A DNA stretch of 64,000 bases. It comes from Acidiferrobacter thiooxydans. Its GTDB lineage: Bacteria > Pseudomonadota > Gammaproteobacteria > Acidiferrobacterales > Acidiferrobacteraceae. The DNA is taken from NCBI RefSeq assembly GCF_003333315.1, contig NZ_PSYR01000001.1, positions 1,204,501 to 1,268,500 on the forward strand. The letters are read 5' to 3'. The first letter of the stretch is position 1; each line of letters opens with the position of its first letter. The notes beneath the pieces were generated by a model. It ran no database searches. It was not told the origin of the DNA and saw only the letters and a list, made by a program, of their open reading frames with translations. Position numbers and translations under genes: made by a program. Of the stretch, positions 35,083 through 45,771 are shown piece by piece.

Positions 35083-36492
35083 ATGGACTATTTACCCATT
35101 TTCCTCGACATCCGCTCGGCCCGTGTCCTGGTGGTCGGTGGTGGCGAGGTCGCGGCCCGCAAGGTCGGTCTGCTCCAGGGTGCGGGCGCCCACGTGGTGG
35201 TCGTATCCCCAGACCTGTGCTCGAAGCTTGCGGCGGCAAAGGCTGCGGGCGAAATCACCCATATCGCGCGGGTGTTCACGGTGGCCGACGTCGCCGGCGC
35301 GCGCGTCGTGATCGCCGCCACCAATCATGCCCCCACCAACAAGCATGTCTATCAGGCCGCTACGGCCGCGCGCGTGCCGGTCAACGTGGTCGATCACCCG
35401 GCGCTCTGTACCTTCATCATGCCCTCGATCATCGACCGTTCTCCGGTGCTGGTCGCGGTGTCGAGCGGTGGCACGTCACCGGTGCTCGCGCGCCTCCTGC
35501 GCGCGCGCCTGGAGACCCTGGTCGCATCGACCTATGGGGCGCTTGCCGCCTTCATGGCGCGCCACCGGCCCGAAGTCCGTCAACGGATCACCTCGCCTAC
35601 CCAGAGGCGCCGCTTCTGGGAGCGCATCCTTCAGGGGCCGGCCGCCGAATTGCTGCTCGCCGGCGAAGAGCATGCGGCCACGGAGATCTTCGAGCGGGAG
35701 CTGGCGCAGCCGGAAGGCAGCGGTGTGGGACTCGTGTCTTTGGTCGGTGCGGGCCCCGGCGATCCGGATCTGCTCACCTTGCGCGCCCTGCGGCTCATGC
35801 AGGAGGCCGACGTCGTCGTCCATGACCGCCTGGTGGCTGCCCCCATTCTCGCGCTCTGCCGGCGCGAGGCGCAGCGCATCGATGTCGGCAAAGACGCCGG
35901 ACACCATGCCGTGCCCCAGGAACGGATCAACCAGCTCCTCGTGGAGCTGGCTACAAACGGCCGCCGGGTCGTGCGTCTCAAGGGCGGCGACCCCTTCATC
36001 TTCGGGCGCGGCGGCGAGGAGATCGACGCCCTCGTGGAGGCCGGCATCCCCTTCCAGGTGGTGCCCGGTATCACCGCCGCACTCGGCTGTGCGGCCTACG
36101 GCCATCTGCCGCTCACCCATCGCGACTACGCCCAATCCTGCGTCTTCGTCACCGGCCACTGCCGCAAGGACGACTCGACCCTGAACTGGGAGGCGCTCGC
36201 CAAGCCGCACCAGACCGTGGTCTTCTACATGGGGGTCGCGGCGCTGCCGACCATTAGCCGCGAACTCGTGGCCCACGGCCTGCCGCGCTCCACCCCGGCG
36301 GCGTTGATCGAACGGGGCACGACGCCTGGGCAACGCGTCCTCACCGGCACCCTCGCCGACCTTCCCGACATCGTCGCCCAAGAGGCCATCCAACCGCCCA
36401 CGCTCATCGTTATAGGCGAGGTGGTGCGCCTCCACGACCGCTGGGCGCGAAGCCGCGGTGCCGAGGGGAGCGACCTGCGCGCGGCCGGATAG
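35083..36492 (+). CDS. cysG: Siroheme synthase
   Basis: Trifunctional enzyme making siroheme from uroporphyrinogen III: methylation at C2 and C7, NAD-dependent oxidation, and ferrochelation. 469 residues: the N-terminal precorrin-2 dehydrogenase/ferrochelatase starts MDYLPIFLDIRSARVLVVGG (NAD site VLVVGGGEVAARK); the methyltransferase begins near 215 with VSLVGAGPGDPDLLTLRALR, then VVHDRLV, RLKGGDPFIFGRGGEE and VVPGITAALGCAAY. The ATG at 35083 gives the canonical start. In this window the obvious customer is DsrAB, whose siroheme is then amidated by DsrN. Confidence 0.96.
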   Translation: MDYLPIFLDIRSARVLVVGGGEVAARKVGLLQGAGAHVVVVSPDLCSKLAAAKAAGEITHIARVFTVADVAGARVVIAATNHAPTNKHVYQAATAARVPVNVVDHPALCTFIMPSIIDRSPVLVAVSSGGTSPVLARLLRARLETLVASTYGALAAFMARHRPEVRQRITSPTQRRRFWERILQGPAAELLLAGEEHAATEIFERELAQPEGSGVGLVSLVGAGPGDPDLLTLRALRLMQEADVVVHDRLVAAPILALCRREAQRIDVGKDAGHHAVPQERINQLLVELATNGRRVVRLKGGDPFIFGRGGEEIDALVEAGIPFQVVPGITAALGCAAYGHLPLTHRDYAQSCVFVTGHCRKDDSTLNWEALAKPHQTVVFYMGVAALPTISRELVAHGLPRSTPAALIERGTTPGQRVLTGTLADLPDIVAQEAIQPPTLIVIGEVVRLHDRWARSRGAEGSDLRAAG

Positions 36493-36979
36493 ACCGAAGC
36501 CCGCACCTGATCCCTCGGCGCAAAGCGCATGATGGGCGGCCGCTTAGGCCGCCAAAGCGCGGGCCCGTAAGGGGCGCGCCACGTTCCCCTGGCCTATCCG
36601 AAAGCGGGGCGGCGGCTGCCATGCGGCGAGCCCTGATGCGCTCCCGCGCGATCGCAGCCCAAAGCACGAGGCCGTTTCCTGGCGGCTCGCCTTTAGAAGC
36701 CTCTGATAGACCGTGGGCTTTGGCCCCTATCCAGCCCGCTGCATCGGGTGGGATTTGGCCGGTATTCGTGCGTCTTTGGCATAAGTCGGGAGATCCCTTT
36801 CCGGACAGGGTTTCTTGTGATATGTAATGAACGAGGACAGGTCTGGGCGCAAGGATTCCCATTTCTGTAAAGAATAAGAATTGTCGTAAAGACGACAGAG
36901 CGGCAGGGTCTCGCTCTTCGTGGGGGCGTCTGCGACGCGCACGCAAAGGATCGGGATTATAAAAACAACGGGAGGGTGC
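36493..36979. other. Intergenic stretch
   Basis: About 490 bases without a recognisable gene. A perfect palindrome TGTCGT-AAAG-ACGACA lies near 36882-36897, some 80 bases before the next start, and could be an operator. GGAGGG at 36971-36976 is the ribosome-binding site of the next gene. Confidence 0.4.
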
Positions 36980-37885
36980 ATGAAAAGAAAGACGGCGGAT
37001 AATCTGGGTGTACTACTGCGCAGTTACGAGGCCTTGTACAACTGGCGGGCACTGGTCATGCTGGCAGGGAGTTTCGCAGTGGCCGGGCTTGCCATCATCG
37101 GGGGCTCGGATATGGCTATGGGCGGCGGGGGACGAATGGCCGTGGCCATGCTCCTTGGCTTGGTGGCGCTGGTGGTGGCGGTCATGGGTGTGAATGGCAG
37201 CGGTCTGATGCTGGCAGACCAGGCCTATGATCGGCCGATTCGCTCGTTCATGAGCGCGTTTCTCGGGGGGCTGCGGGTGACGCTGGCGGCGATCGGCGTG
37301 CTCGTGGTGTTGGCGCTTGGTTATGCGCTGGTGTGGCTGGTGGTGTTTCTGCTGGCGCTGCTCGCGCGCATCCCCGGCATCGGCGGGGCATTCGCCTTTG
37401 TGTTCGCGGGTCCCTCGGTGCTGGTGTTGGCATTGACGGTGGCGGTGCTGCTGCTCGCCGCACCCCTGGCCCTGGCAAGCCTATGGCACGGGGACGGCAT
37501 GACCGCGGCCTTGCGGCGCGCTGTGACCATCGTGGTCAGGCGTCCGCTCGATGTGTTCATGCGTTTTCTGGTACTGGGGTTGATTGTCATGCCCGCGGCG
37601 CTCTTCCTGTTCGCAATGGTGGGCATGGGCGATATGAGTGTCACCGGGATGTATCTCGTCGATGCCCTGAGGTCCATGGGCGGCACCTATGGCGGGATGG
37701 GCGGGGGTGGTTATGGCGGCATGGGCCCCATGGCCGCGCTGTTTGGGTCGCTGATGGGCCAGGGTCTGGGGGCCGCCGGCGTGTCCACGGCGCTTGTCTG
37801 GTATCTGGCGATTGCAGTCGTGGGGCTGATTCACATGCTGGGCGTGATATGGATCTACGAATCGGTGAGCGATGGTAGCGGATGA
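36980..37885 (+). CDS. Hypothetical polytopic membrane protein with a Gly/Met-rich loop
   Basis: A 301-residue protein with about seven hydrophobic segments: residues near 27-45, 52-72, 98-130, 145-165, 195-220 and a C-terminal helix (VWYLAIAVVGLIHMLGVIW). Between the last two lies a short glycine-methionine loop (GGTYGGMGGGGYGGMGPM) and several Met-rich turns (GGSDMAMGGGG). I do not recognise a family. Met-rich loops can bind soft metals such as copper, but that is speculation here. The ATG with GGAGGG upstream is well supported. Confidence 0.65.
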   Translation: MKRKTADNLGVLLRSYEALYNWRALVMLAGSFAVAGLAIIGGSDMAMGGGGRMAVAMLLGLVALVVAVMGVNGSGLMLADQAYDRPIRSFMSAFLGGLRVTLAAIGVLVVLALGYALVWLVVFLLALLARIPGIGGAFAFVFAGPSVLVLALTVAVLLLAAPLALASLWHGDGMTAALRRAVTIVVRRPLDVFMRFLVLGLIVMPAALFLFAMVGMGDMSVTGMYLVDALRSMGGTYGGMGGGGYGGMGPMAALFGSLMGQGLGAAGVSTALVWYLAIAVVGLIHMLGVIWIYESVSDGSG

Positions 37886-39053
37886 GAGGGACTGGATGTG
37901 GTGCAACGCCAGGCGGCGCGTATCAAGGCGCGCATGAGCGAACAGGGGCCGGCCTCGAAAGGGCCGGACAAATCTTCGTCCTGATTAGGTCGAGGGCCGT
38001 GTGTAACCGGCGGTATGGGGCTTAACGCGGGGTGCTTGAGGGGGCCGGGTCCGTGGCTGTCGCCCTGAGCGAGGGCTCAGGTCCATCCACCAATCCGATG
38101 CGTTCCTGTTCGCGGCGCCGTTGCGGGCGGATACGGTAGTCGCGCCGCATGATCGGGGTCCGATAGGCGTCACGCCGGAGGGTTCGGGCGGAGCCGGCTT
38201 AATCGCGTCATCGAGATCCATGGGCTGGCATATCGGCGTGCCCGCATACGCCGGTCACAGGTCGGCCGCGTGCCGCGCGATGCGTGCGGTCCGGGCATCC
38301 GCGTGGTGCGAGCGGCGAGCACGGCCGGTCACCCACCGCCTCTGGCAAGATGAGGCGGACGTCCGTAGACACCGAGGCGTGCATAGCCGTACCCTATTGA
38401 CAAGATCGAATGGCGGACGGACTATTTCTTTTGAGGGACGCGTGATAGCGGGGGGCTGGGCGTGCCCAAGCGGTCTGCAACCCCGGGCACAACGGGGTAC
38501 GGGGTATGTGGTGTCTTTGGGCGGCGCTGGGGTGTCGGTGCGGACGTTGGTCTTGCCATAGGGATTCCGGCAGGGACATGCATGCCATTGCTCGGCGAAC
38601 GGCAGGCGCGCATGGTCATCATACCTTGCCTGCGCGTGCCGAAGGTGGCGGACGCTGAGCGCCCAATCATGGGCTGTATGCCGAATACGCGACGGTTCCT
38701 CGTGGCGCCCGCGCCCACAGACGGCCCTAGCGTCGGATGCGGGCACGCAACGACGTCGACGGCTTGAGCATCGATGGCGCAGGCGCGGCCCACGCCACGC
38801 GCGATATCAGCCATTGCAATTAGCGCGTGAATCTGGACCGAGGATCCTATGTCACCCATGAGCGGTTGACGGTCACGGGATACGGGGATGTGCCGTGTGA
38901 TCGTGGTCACCGGCGGCAGGCGCAGGCCCGGTCTGCAGTGCGCGCCCGGCGGGGGCTAGGAGCGCGGGCGCGGTGATCCCCGTGGGTGGTGCCGGTCGAG
39001 GCCGGCGGGATCCGTCAGGGGCCGGGCATGGAGGGGGGAACCGGGGGTGCGGC
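37886..39053. other. Long intergenic stretch, no gene supported
   Basis: About 1170 bases between two membrane-protein genes. Every frame is either short or has no recognisable motif. A minus-strand frame at 38422-38910 is open but proline/arginine-rich and looks compositional. A 28-codon frame (starting near GTG 37898) could be a small gene but has no support. Confidence 0.4.
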
Positions 39054-39611
39054 ATGAATGCCATCGACGCGATTGCGACGTGTTATCGCAAAAGCTTTCA
39101 TAAGCGTGGGCGCGCGAGCCGCTCGGAGTTCTGGTGGTTTGCGCTATACTACCTCATCCTCGAGGTGGCCTTTGAGCTGCTGGTGCAGCACCGGACGCCT
39201 CACACGCCGCCATCGTTGGCCACCGGACTGCTGGCCGTGGTGGTCGCTCTGTTCGCGGTCTATTCCTTTTTCCCGTTCGTGTCTGCCGAGGTCCGGCGTC
39301 TGCATGACGTCGACCGCAGCGGTTGGTGGCTTGTGGCGAGCATGCTCATGGCGGCGCTGAGCGAGGCGGCGTTGGGGGTGGATGTGATGTCGGCCCTGGC
39401 CACGCATCGGCTGCGGCAGTTCGTGCGCGCACTTATGCATGGTGGTCATTGGGGGCTCACCTTTGCGCTTTTTGCGACCGTGGCGATCAATATCACGGTG
39501 TTCATCTTTCTGGTGCTGCCCGGGACCCCCAGTGACAACCGCTACGGTCCCGATCCGCTCGGTGCGGGGCGCGCGAAACGGGGTGATCCTCGTTTTGTGG
39601 GCGGGCATTAG
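39054..39611 (+). CDS. DUF805-family membrane protein
   Basis: A 185-residue inner-membrane protein of the DUF805 family, function unknown. It has the family's opening (CYRKSFHKRGRASRSEFWWF), a helix, then the conserved RRLHDVDRSGWW near residue 80-92, and further helices near 92-105 and 140-165. The C-terminal PGTPSDNRYGPDP is also typical of the family. Start ATG 39054 has GGGGGG-type sequence upstream. No operon partner is apparent. Confidence 0.88.
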   Translation: MNAIDAIATCYRKSFHKRGRASRSEFWWFALYYLILEVAFELLVQHRTPHTPPSLATGLLAVVVALFAVYSFFPFVSAEVRRLHDVDRSGWWLVASMLMAALSEAALGVDVMSALATHRLRQFVRALMHGGHWGLTFALFATVAINITVFIFLVLPGTPSDNRYGPDPLGAGRAKRGDPRFVGGH

Positions 39612-39779
39612 GCACGGAGCGGCCTGCGGCCCGCGGAGGGAGACGGCCACGCGCCTAGACGGGGTGGGTGCCGCGATGCAGTGGGCCGGTGGATAGGGGT
39701 CGCAGTCGCTTCCCCAGGGCTCCGCCGATGGGGTAGCATAGCCGGGGTTGTCATGACCGCCCGGAATCCGTGAACCCCC

Positions 39780-42700
39780 GTGCCTCCCGCTCAGACACCG
39801 GCACTGCGCCCGCGCATCGTCCTGATCGCAGCGCTCGCAAACATCCTCATTGGCGCCGCCGCGCTATGGGGCTGGCTGACGTTGCGCCCGGGGTTGGTGC
39901 AATGGAATGGCCATCTGGCGCCGATGCCGTTCAACGGCGCGGTGTCGCTGGTGCTTGTGGGGCTGGGGCTCGTGTTGCTCTATCGCGGCCTGTTCCGGTC
40001 GGCCGTGCTCGTGGCCTTGCCGGTCGTGCTCTACAGTACGCTCGCGGCCGTAAGCCAGCTCGTGCACACCCATCTCGGCATCAATCATCCGCTGTTGTTG
40101 CCAGTCCACACCCCCATTTTTTCCACAGACCGGTGCGCATATCGTCCTTGAGCAGCGCGATGCTCATGGTCGTGAGTGGCGCGACGGTATTTGCCGGGCT
40201 TATCCGGGCGCGCGCCCCGGGACCGGCGGCCGGCGCCCTGCTCGTGGCCTTGAGTGCCGCCGGGCTGGTTGGCCAGCTGAGCCCCTTGTGGCCGATTTGG
40301 CGACCCCTGCGTGAGGTGTCTCTGCCCGGATCGCTGGCCCTTTTTACGCTAGGCGCGGCAGTGCTGGCACGCGGCTGGACCGAGCTGCGCTCGCGGCGCC
40401 TGGGGCTTGCGTTCGTCACTGCGACCATGCTGCTTACGGTCACCGTGGTGTTGACGGTGGCCGTGAATACCTATGAGGACGACGAACTCATGCGCATGAC
40501 CGGGGGCGTCTTGCAGGGGGTCGCAGACCAGATCCGCGCGCAAGAGCACAGGCCGCTTGCGGTGGCGCGCATGGCCGCCCGCTGGGAGGCCTTCGGTATG
40601 CCTCCGGTCGCGCGCGCCATGGGGGCCGCGCGGCTTTTGCAACAACAGGTCCCGGGCCTGCAGGCGGTCGTGTGGGTCGCGCCCTCATCGCGGGTCGTAT
40701 GGCGGGTGCCCAATCCCGGCCATCCCCGGGTGGTCGGCCGGTTCTTGGATGCCGACCCGCGCCGCGCCTTGGTGCTCGAGCGCGCGCGCATCAGCAATCG
40801 TCCGGCGATGACCTCGCTTATCCCGCTGTTCAAGGGCGGGCGCGGTTTCGTGGTGGTTGCGCCGGTGCGTATCCAGGGCCGCTTCATCGGTTATCTCGGG
40901 GGTATATTCGATACGCGCGGGCTGCTCTCGCGCCTCGTCGCCAATATCTGGCAGGGCTACCACGTCAGTGTGCGGCTGCATGGTCAGCGTTTCTTCGTGC
41001 GCGGGCTCCCCGGTGCGACCCGCTACCGCCATACCGGCCACGTGCGCTTTCTCGGGCAGAATCTCACGATTGAGGTGACCCCCGGGGCGCGCATTGTGCG
41101 CAAGATCGCAGTCGGGCTGCCGACGATCGTGCTCACAAGCGGCCTTTTGCTCGCGCTGTTTGCCGCCGCCGCCGTGTATGCCATGCAGGAGGCGCAACGC
41201 CATGCCGCGTCGCTCGATCGCCTGAATGCCGGTCTCGAGAATCTGGTGCTGGCGCGTACCGCGGCGCTACGCGAGGAGCGTGAGCGCTGGCGGGTGACGC
41301 TCATGAGTATCGGTGACGGCGTCATCGTCACCGATCACGAGGGCCGGGTGCGGGTCTTGAACGCCGAGGCCGAGCGCTTGACGGGTTATCGCGACGACGA
41401 GGCGCGCGGGCTGCCCGTGGATAGCGTTTTTCCGCTCCATCGCGATCCCGAAGGACCACCGGTCGAAGGGCCGGTCGCGCAGGCCTTGCGGACCGGCGAG
41501 GTGCAGCATCTGCGCGGCCCGGTGGCCTTGAAGACCCAGGACGGGCGGGTCCTGAAAGTGAGTGATTCCGCGGCCCCGATCCGTGATGAGGATGGGGAGG
41601 TCACCGGGGCGATCATGGTGTTTCGCGATGTCACCCAGCGCCAGGCCCTGGAGGAGCAGGCGATGAAGGTGAAGAGCCTCGAGGCCCTGGGGGTGCTGGC
41701 CGGGGGCATTGCCCATGACTTCAATAACATCCTGACGGCGATCTTTGGGAATATCACGCTCGCCAAGATCTACGCGCCCAGTGACGGGACCTTGCAAGGG
41801 GCGTTGGCCGACGCCGAACGGGCCAGCTGGCGGGCGCGCGAGCTCACCTTCCAGCTGCTCACCTTCGCCAAGGGTGGGGCGCCGGTCAAGAAACCGGGCT
41901 CGATCGGGGAGACCACGCGTGATCTCACCGGGTTTTTCGTGAAGGGCTCGGCGGTGCGCTGCGAGCTCGACATCCCCGAGGATCTGTGGCCGATCGAGTT
42001 TGATCCCGACCAGATGGGTCAGGTGATCCAGAACATCGTCCTAAACGCCAAGGAGGCCATGAATGGCGCCGGGGTCTTACGGGTCACGGCGCGCAATGTG
42101 AGGCTTGCGTCCTCTGAGGTTGTGGATCTCGCCGCCGGCGATTACGTCGAGATCGCGTTTCGCGATAGCGGCCGTGGGATCGCGCCGGAGTACCTGGCGC
42201 GGATCTTCGACCCGTATTTCTCCCTGAAGCCTTCGGGCACGGGGCTGGGCCTTGCCGTCACCTTTTCCGTGGTCAAGCGCCACCAGGGCATGGTGACCGC
42301 GGATTCCGTGGTCGGGCAGGGCACGACGCTGACGCTGTACCTGCCGCGATCGGGGATCAACCCCGTGCCGGCGGTGGTCACCCCCGGCCAGGGACCGGTG
42401 GCGGCCGTGGGGCACGGCCGGCGGATCCTGATCATGGATGATGATCGGGATGTGCGCGCCATCGGCGTGCGACTGTTGCAGCGCCTGGGCTACGAGGTCA
42501 GCGAGGCCGCTGATGGCCAAGAGGCGGTGCGGCTCTACGAGCAGGCGCATGACGGACGGCCGTTCGATGCCGTGATCCTGGATCTCACGGTGCCCGGCGG
42601 CATGGGCGGCAAGGAATGCGTACGCCGGCTGCGCGCGCGCGACGGCAAGGTGCGCGCCATCGTCGCCACCGGCTATTACACCGATCCGATCGTGGCCCAG

Positions 42701-42787
42701 TATCAGGCCTATGGTTTTGGTGCCTCTGTCCAGAAACCCTATCGCCTCGAGGATCTGGCGGCGGCCCTCACGCGCGTGCTCGCCTAG
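39780..42787 (+). CDS. Hybrid histidine kinase with N-terminal membrane region, frame broken
   Basis: Membrane hybrid kinase. An N-terminal multi-helix region (starting at GTG 39780, IVLIAALANILIGAAALWGW) is in one frame; the remainder, from about SSLSSAMLMVVSGATVF, is in another. One extra base between 40100 and 40151, for example in the T6 run 40117-40122, joins them into about 1002 residues. Then follow an extracytoplasmic CHASE-like sensor (about 240-430), another helix, a PAS domain (VTLMSIGDGVIVTDHEG), HisKA with LAGGIAHDFNNILTAI, HATPase (DSGRGIAPEYLARIFDPY) and a C-terminal receiver (ILIMDDDRDV, AVILDLTVPGG). Hybrid kinases with terminal receivers pass phosphate on to a separate protein, not seen here. 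Confidence 0.8.
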
Positions 42788-42871
42788 CCGGGCCGAACGT
42801 CGCTTGTCGGCCGCGGCGGCCTCTGCGCACACTCCATCACGAGCTAGGCGCGGCGGCCGCAAGGGGATGGT

Positions 42872-44428
42872 GTGGGGCGGATACGGGGCACAGGGTGGGG
42901 GTGGGCGATCATGGCGGCCGTGGTGCTTGCCGGCGGCGCACTCACCACGGCGTACGCCTTCGATTACGCTGATGTGGTCGGCAAGGCCCAGCAACTGGCG
43001 GCGCGTCCCTTCAAGCCGCAGCCGCGCATCGCGCAGCTGGCGGGCCTCACCTACGACGAGTATCGTAGTATCCATTTCCGGCCGACCGCCACCTTGTGGC
43101 CGCGACGGCATCTGCATCTCCAGTTCTTCGCCCCCGGCTACCGCTTCGTGCGCACGGTATCGATCTCGGTGCTGGCCGCCGGGCATGTCCACAGGCTGCG
43201 GTTCCGGCGCTCCTTGTTTCATATCCCCCCCGGTCTCTATCCTCACCGGCTGCCGCGAAGCGTCGGCTATGCGGGCTTTCGTGTGCTCTCCAACAGTTAT
43301 CATCCCGACCGGTCGCCGGTGGCGCCCAACAGTCAGGTGATCGTGTTCCTCGGGGCGAGTTATTTCCGTGCCAAGGGGTCGCATGAGCAGTTTGGGCTGT
43401 CGGCGCGTGCCCTGGCCCTCGATACCATCGCCCCGCGCCCCGAGGAGTTTCCGCACTTCATCGCATTCTGGATTCGGCGTCCGGCGCGTCGCGCGCATGC
43501 CCTCACGGTATTTGCGCTCCTGAATAGTCCCAGCGCCACCGGGGCCTTCCGATTTCGCATCCGCCCCGGGCGTGCCGTGCATGTCCGGGTGCGTGCGACA
43601 TTCTTTTTTCGCAGGCGCGTGTATGAGCTTGGCATTGCACCGCTCTCCAGCATGTATATGTATGACCTGTGCGACCGGCGCCCGTGGGCCTATCCGCGTC
43701 CCGCGATCCATGATTCCGAGGGATTTCTGCTCGCCAGCCGGCACGCGGTGCGCTGGCGACAGCTCGCCAACCCTGCGCGCGTACATCAGTTCGTGTTCCC
43801 GGTCCGCCATCTGCGCGGCTTCGGTCTCATTCAGCGGGACCGGGACTTTTTTGACTACGAGTCGGTATCGATGCGTTATCAAGGGCGGCCCAGTGTCTGG
43901 ATACGGCCGCGTGGCGCATGGGGGCCGGGTGCGGCGACCCTGGTCGAGATCCCGACCCCCAACGAGACCAACGACAACATCGCCGCCTTCTGGCAGCCGG
44001 CGCACCCGCCATCCCCTGGGCACGCCTATCGCCTGCGCTATACCCTGATCTGGAACGGATCGGGACCACGGGAGTCGCGGGCGCAGGTCGTGCGCACCCG
44101 CGCGAGCGAGCGTTGTGTGGGGCGCCCGGTGCGCTTTGCCATCGACTTTCAAGGGACGCGGCTCGGCCGGCTGATCGCGGCCAGGCGCCTTGCCGCGCGC
44201 CTGCGGACCACGGCCCCGGGCACGCCGATCTCGCATGTGCGTTTGCGCGCGGTGGCCCACGATCGCGTGCGCCTGAGCTTTACGGTGGCTGCGCACCGTC
44301 CGCGCGCGCTACGGATCCGCGCCGTGCTCATCGCCGGCGGCCGGCCGGTGAGCGAGGTCTGGGATTATGTGGTGGCGCGCGAGGAGCCACCGATGCAAGT
44401 GCTGCGGCGCACGCAGGGTGGGGCATGA
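42872..44428 (+). CDS. OpgG/MdoG-like periplasmic glucan protein
   Basis: A 518-residue exported protein of the OpgG/OpgD family, which shapes osmoregulated periplasmic glucans. A signal peptide ends near TTAYAFDYADVV. Family landmarks are GLTYDEYRSIHFRP, QLQFFAPG-type strand (HLQFFAPGYRF), VFLGASYFRAKG, FGLSARALALDT, LGIAPLSSMYMY near 250, GFGLIQRDRDFFDYESVSMR, and LVEIPTPNETNDNIAAFW near 365. GTG 42872 has AAGGGG five bases upstream. It overlaps the next gene (ATGA). No glucosyltransferase lies beside it; opgH is 10 kb away with its own opgG. Confidence 0.9.
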   Translation: MGRIRGTGWGWAIMAAVVLAGGALTTAYAFDYADVVGKAQQLAARPFKPQPRIAQLAGLTYDEYRSIHFRPTATLWPRRHLHLQFFAPGYRFVRTVSISVLAAGHVHRLRFRRSLFHIPPGLYPHRLPRSVGYAGFRVLSNSYHPDRSPVAPNSQVIVFLGASYFRAKGSHEQFGLSARALALDTIAPRPEEFPHFIAFWIRRPARRAHALTVFALLNSPSATGAFRFRIRPGRAVHVRVRATFFFRRRVYELGIAPLSSMYMYDLCDRRPWAYPRPAIHDSEGFLLASRHAVRWRQLANPARVHQFVFPVRHLRGFGLIQRDRDFFDYESVSMRYQGRPSVWIRPRGAWGPGAATLVEIPTPNETNDNIAAFWQPAHPPSPGHAYRLRYTLIWNGSGPRESRAQVVRTRASERCVGRPVRFAIDFQGTRLGRLIAARRLAARLRTTAPGTPISHVRLRAVAHDRVRLSFTVAAHRPRALRIRAVLIAGGRPVSEVWDYVVAREEPPMQVLRRTQGGA

Positions 44429-45771
44429 CCGGGGCCGGCAGGCCACCCCGGTGGGCCTCCTGGATGGCGTTGGCGGCAACGCTCGTGCCTTGGCCGACCT
44501 GGGGGAGGGGGTATGAGGCCGATAGCCGTGGCGCGGCCCCGGTGGCGTGCGCCTTTTCGCGCATCGTGCCGCTCTCGTGGCCATCCCCGGCGCGCCGTGC
44601 GTCCGCGCGCCCCTGGGCGCGGCTTGCCGGGCGGCGCGGGTCCTGGGTGTGGTGCGGGGGCGACGGCCGCCGGGGCCTGTCCGTGACCCTACCCGGAGGG
44701 CGATCGCGACGCTGCGCGGGCGTGCGCGTCACGGTGCCCGGGGGTGGCGGCCGGCGCGTGACCTGGTTGGCCATCGGCCACGGCTCGTTCTGGGCGCGGC
44801 CGCTCGGGATGTCACGAGGGGTATCGGTACGCGCCCTCGGCGCCCGGGGGATATTTCGACGCGTGACCCTGGCTGTGCATAAGGGGCAGCTGGTGGCCGT
44901 GGCGAGTGTCAGCGCCCCAGGCGCCCAGGCGCGCTATCATCTGACCGTGTCTGGTCGCCAGACGGTGCACATGACAGTGATCGAGAGAGCCTCCTATCTG
45001 GGTGCGGCCGTGGCCCGACGGGATCGGCCGGCGCTCGCGGGATTTTATGACTTTGGGGTGGGCACGGCGATGTCGGCCATGGCCATCGACCCGGCACGCC
45101 ATGATGCCGATGGCCTGTGGCTCAGCGATGCCCGCGGCCCCTCATGGGCGCCGCTGCGTAATCCCCGTCACCCCTGGCGGCAGACCTATGGCCCGAGGGT
45201 GCGCGCCTTTGGTCTCCTGCAGCGCGATCGTACGCGGCACTATTATGGCGTGCATGCCGCGCGCCAACAGGATGCCCCGGATGTCATCGTGCATTGGCCC
45301 GGGCTGGGGACGCGGGTGGTGTTGCGCGAGCGGCCGACGGCGGGACGCATGGCACCCAATGTGCGGGTGATGTTCGGGCCGTGGGCGGCGGATCGCGAGA
45401 CGCTGCGCTATCGTCTCACGTGGACGCGTATCCAAAGGCGTGCTGGAGATCGCGCAATCGTGGTGTCCACGCGTCTGGGCGGCAATGTCCGCACCGGGGC
45501 GCGCATGTACGTCATCGACTATGCGGGAGGGGCTATCGCCCGACGGCTCCCGGTCCATGCCGTCGCCGGAAAGGTGCAGGTCCATCCCGACACCTTCGTC
45601 ACCCAGGATAGCGTGCGCTACAACCCCTATACGCACGGCTACCGCCAGGTCTTGCAGGTCCTGCCAATGGCTGGGCGCAATATCCATGTGCGCGCTTGGC
45701 TGAGCGTTTACGGTCAGCGCCTCTCGGAGACCTGGCGCTATACACTCTTCGCCCCGCGCATTGCCCACTAG
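44425..45771 (+). CDS. Divergent OpgG-like protein, tandem paralogue
   Basis: A 448-residue exported protein overlapping the previous gene by four bases. The second half keeps pieces of the OpgG pattern: HDADGLWLSDARGPSWAPLR, VRAFGLLQRDRTRHYYGV, and a C-terminal immunoglobulin-like stretch RMYVIDYAGGAIARRLP and SETWRYTLFA. The first half is shorter and arginine-rich and lacks the GASYFRA and GLSARG motifs, so the active groove is probably altered. It likely acts with its neighbour, perhaps as a non-catalytic partner (inference). An IS200-type end begins directly after its TAG stop. Confidence 0.65.
   Translation: MTGAGRPPRWASWMALAATLVPWPTWGRGYEADSRGAAPVACAFSRIVPLSWPSPARRASARPWARLAGRRGSWVWCGGDGRRGLSVTLPGGRSRRCAGVRVTVPGGGGRRVTWLAIGHGSFWARPLGMSRGVSVRALGARGIFRRVTLAVHKGQLVAVASVSAPGAQARYHLTVSGRQTVHMTVIERASYLGAAVARRDRPALAGFYDFGVGTAMSAMAIDPARHDADGLWLSDARGPSWAPLRNPRHPWRQTYGPRVRAFGLLQRDRTRHYYGVHAARQQDAPDVIVHWPGLGTRVVLRERPTAGRMAPNVRVMFGPWAADRETLRYRLTWTRIQRRAGDRAIVVSTRLGGNVRTGARMYVIDYAGGAIARRLPVHAVAGKVQVHPDTFVTQDSVRYNPYTHGYRQVLQVLPMAGRNIHVRAWLSVYGQRLSETWRYTLFAPRIAH

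Noticed and set aside
38422-38910. 162-codon minus-strand frame in the long gap
   Set aside because: No recognisable fold or start signal and a proline/arginine bias typical of antisense of non-coding GC-rich DNA.
39780-40151. Stand-alone 123-residue membrane protein
   Set aside because: Its helices continue directly into the hybrid kinase frame once one base is added, so it is better read as the kinase N terminus than as a separate gene.
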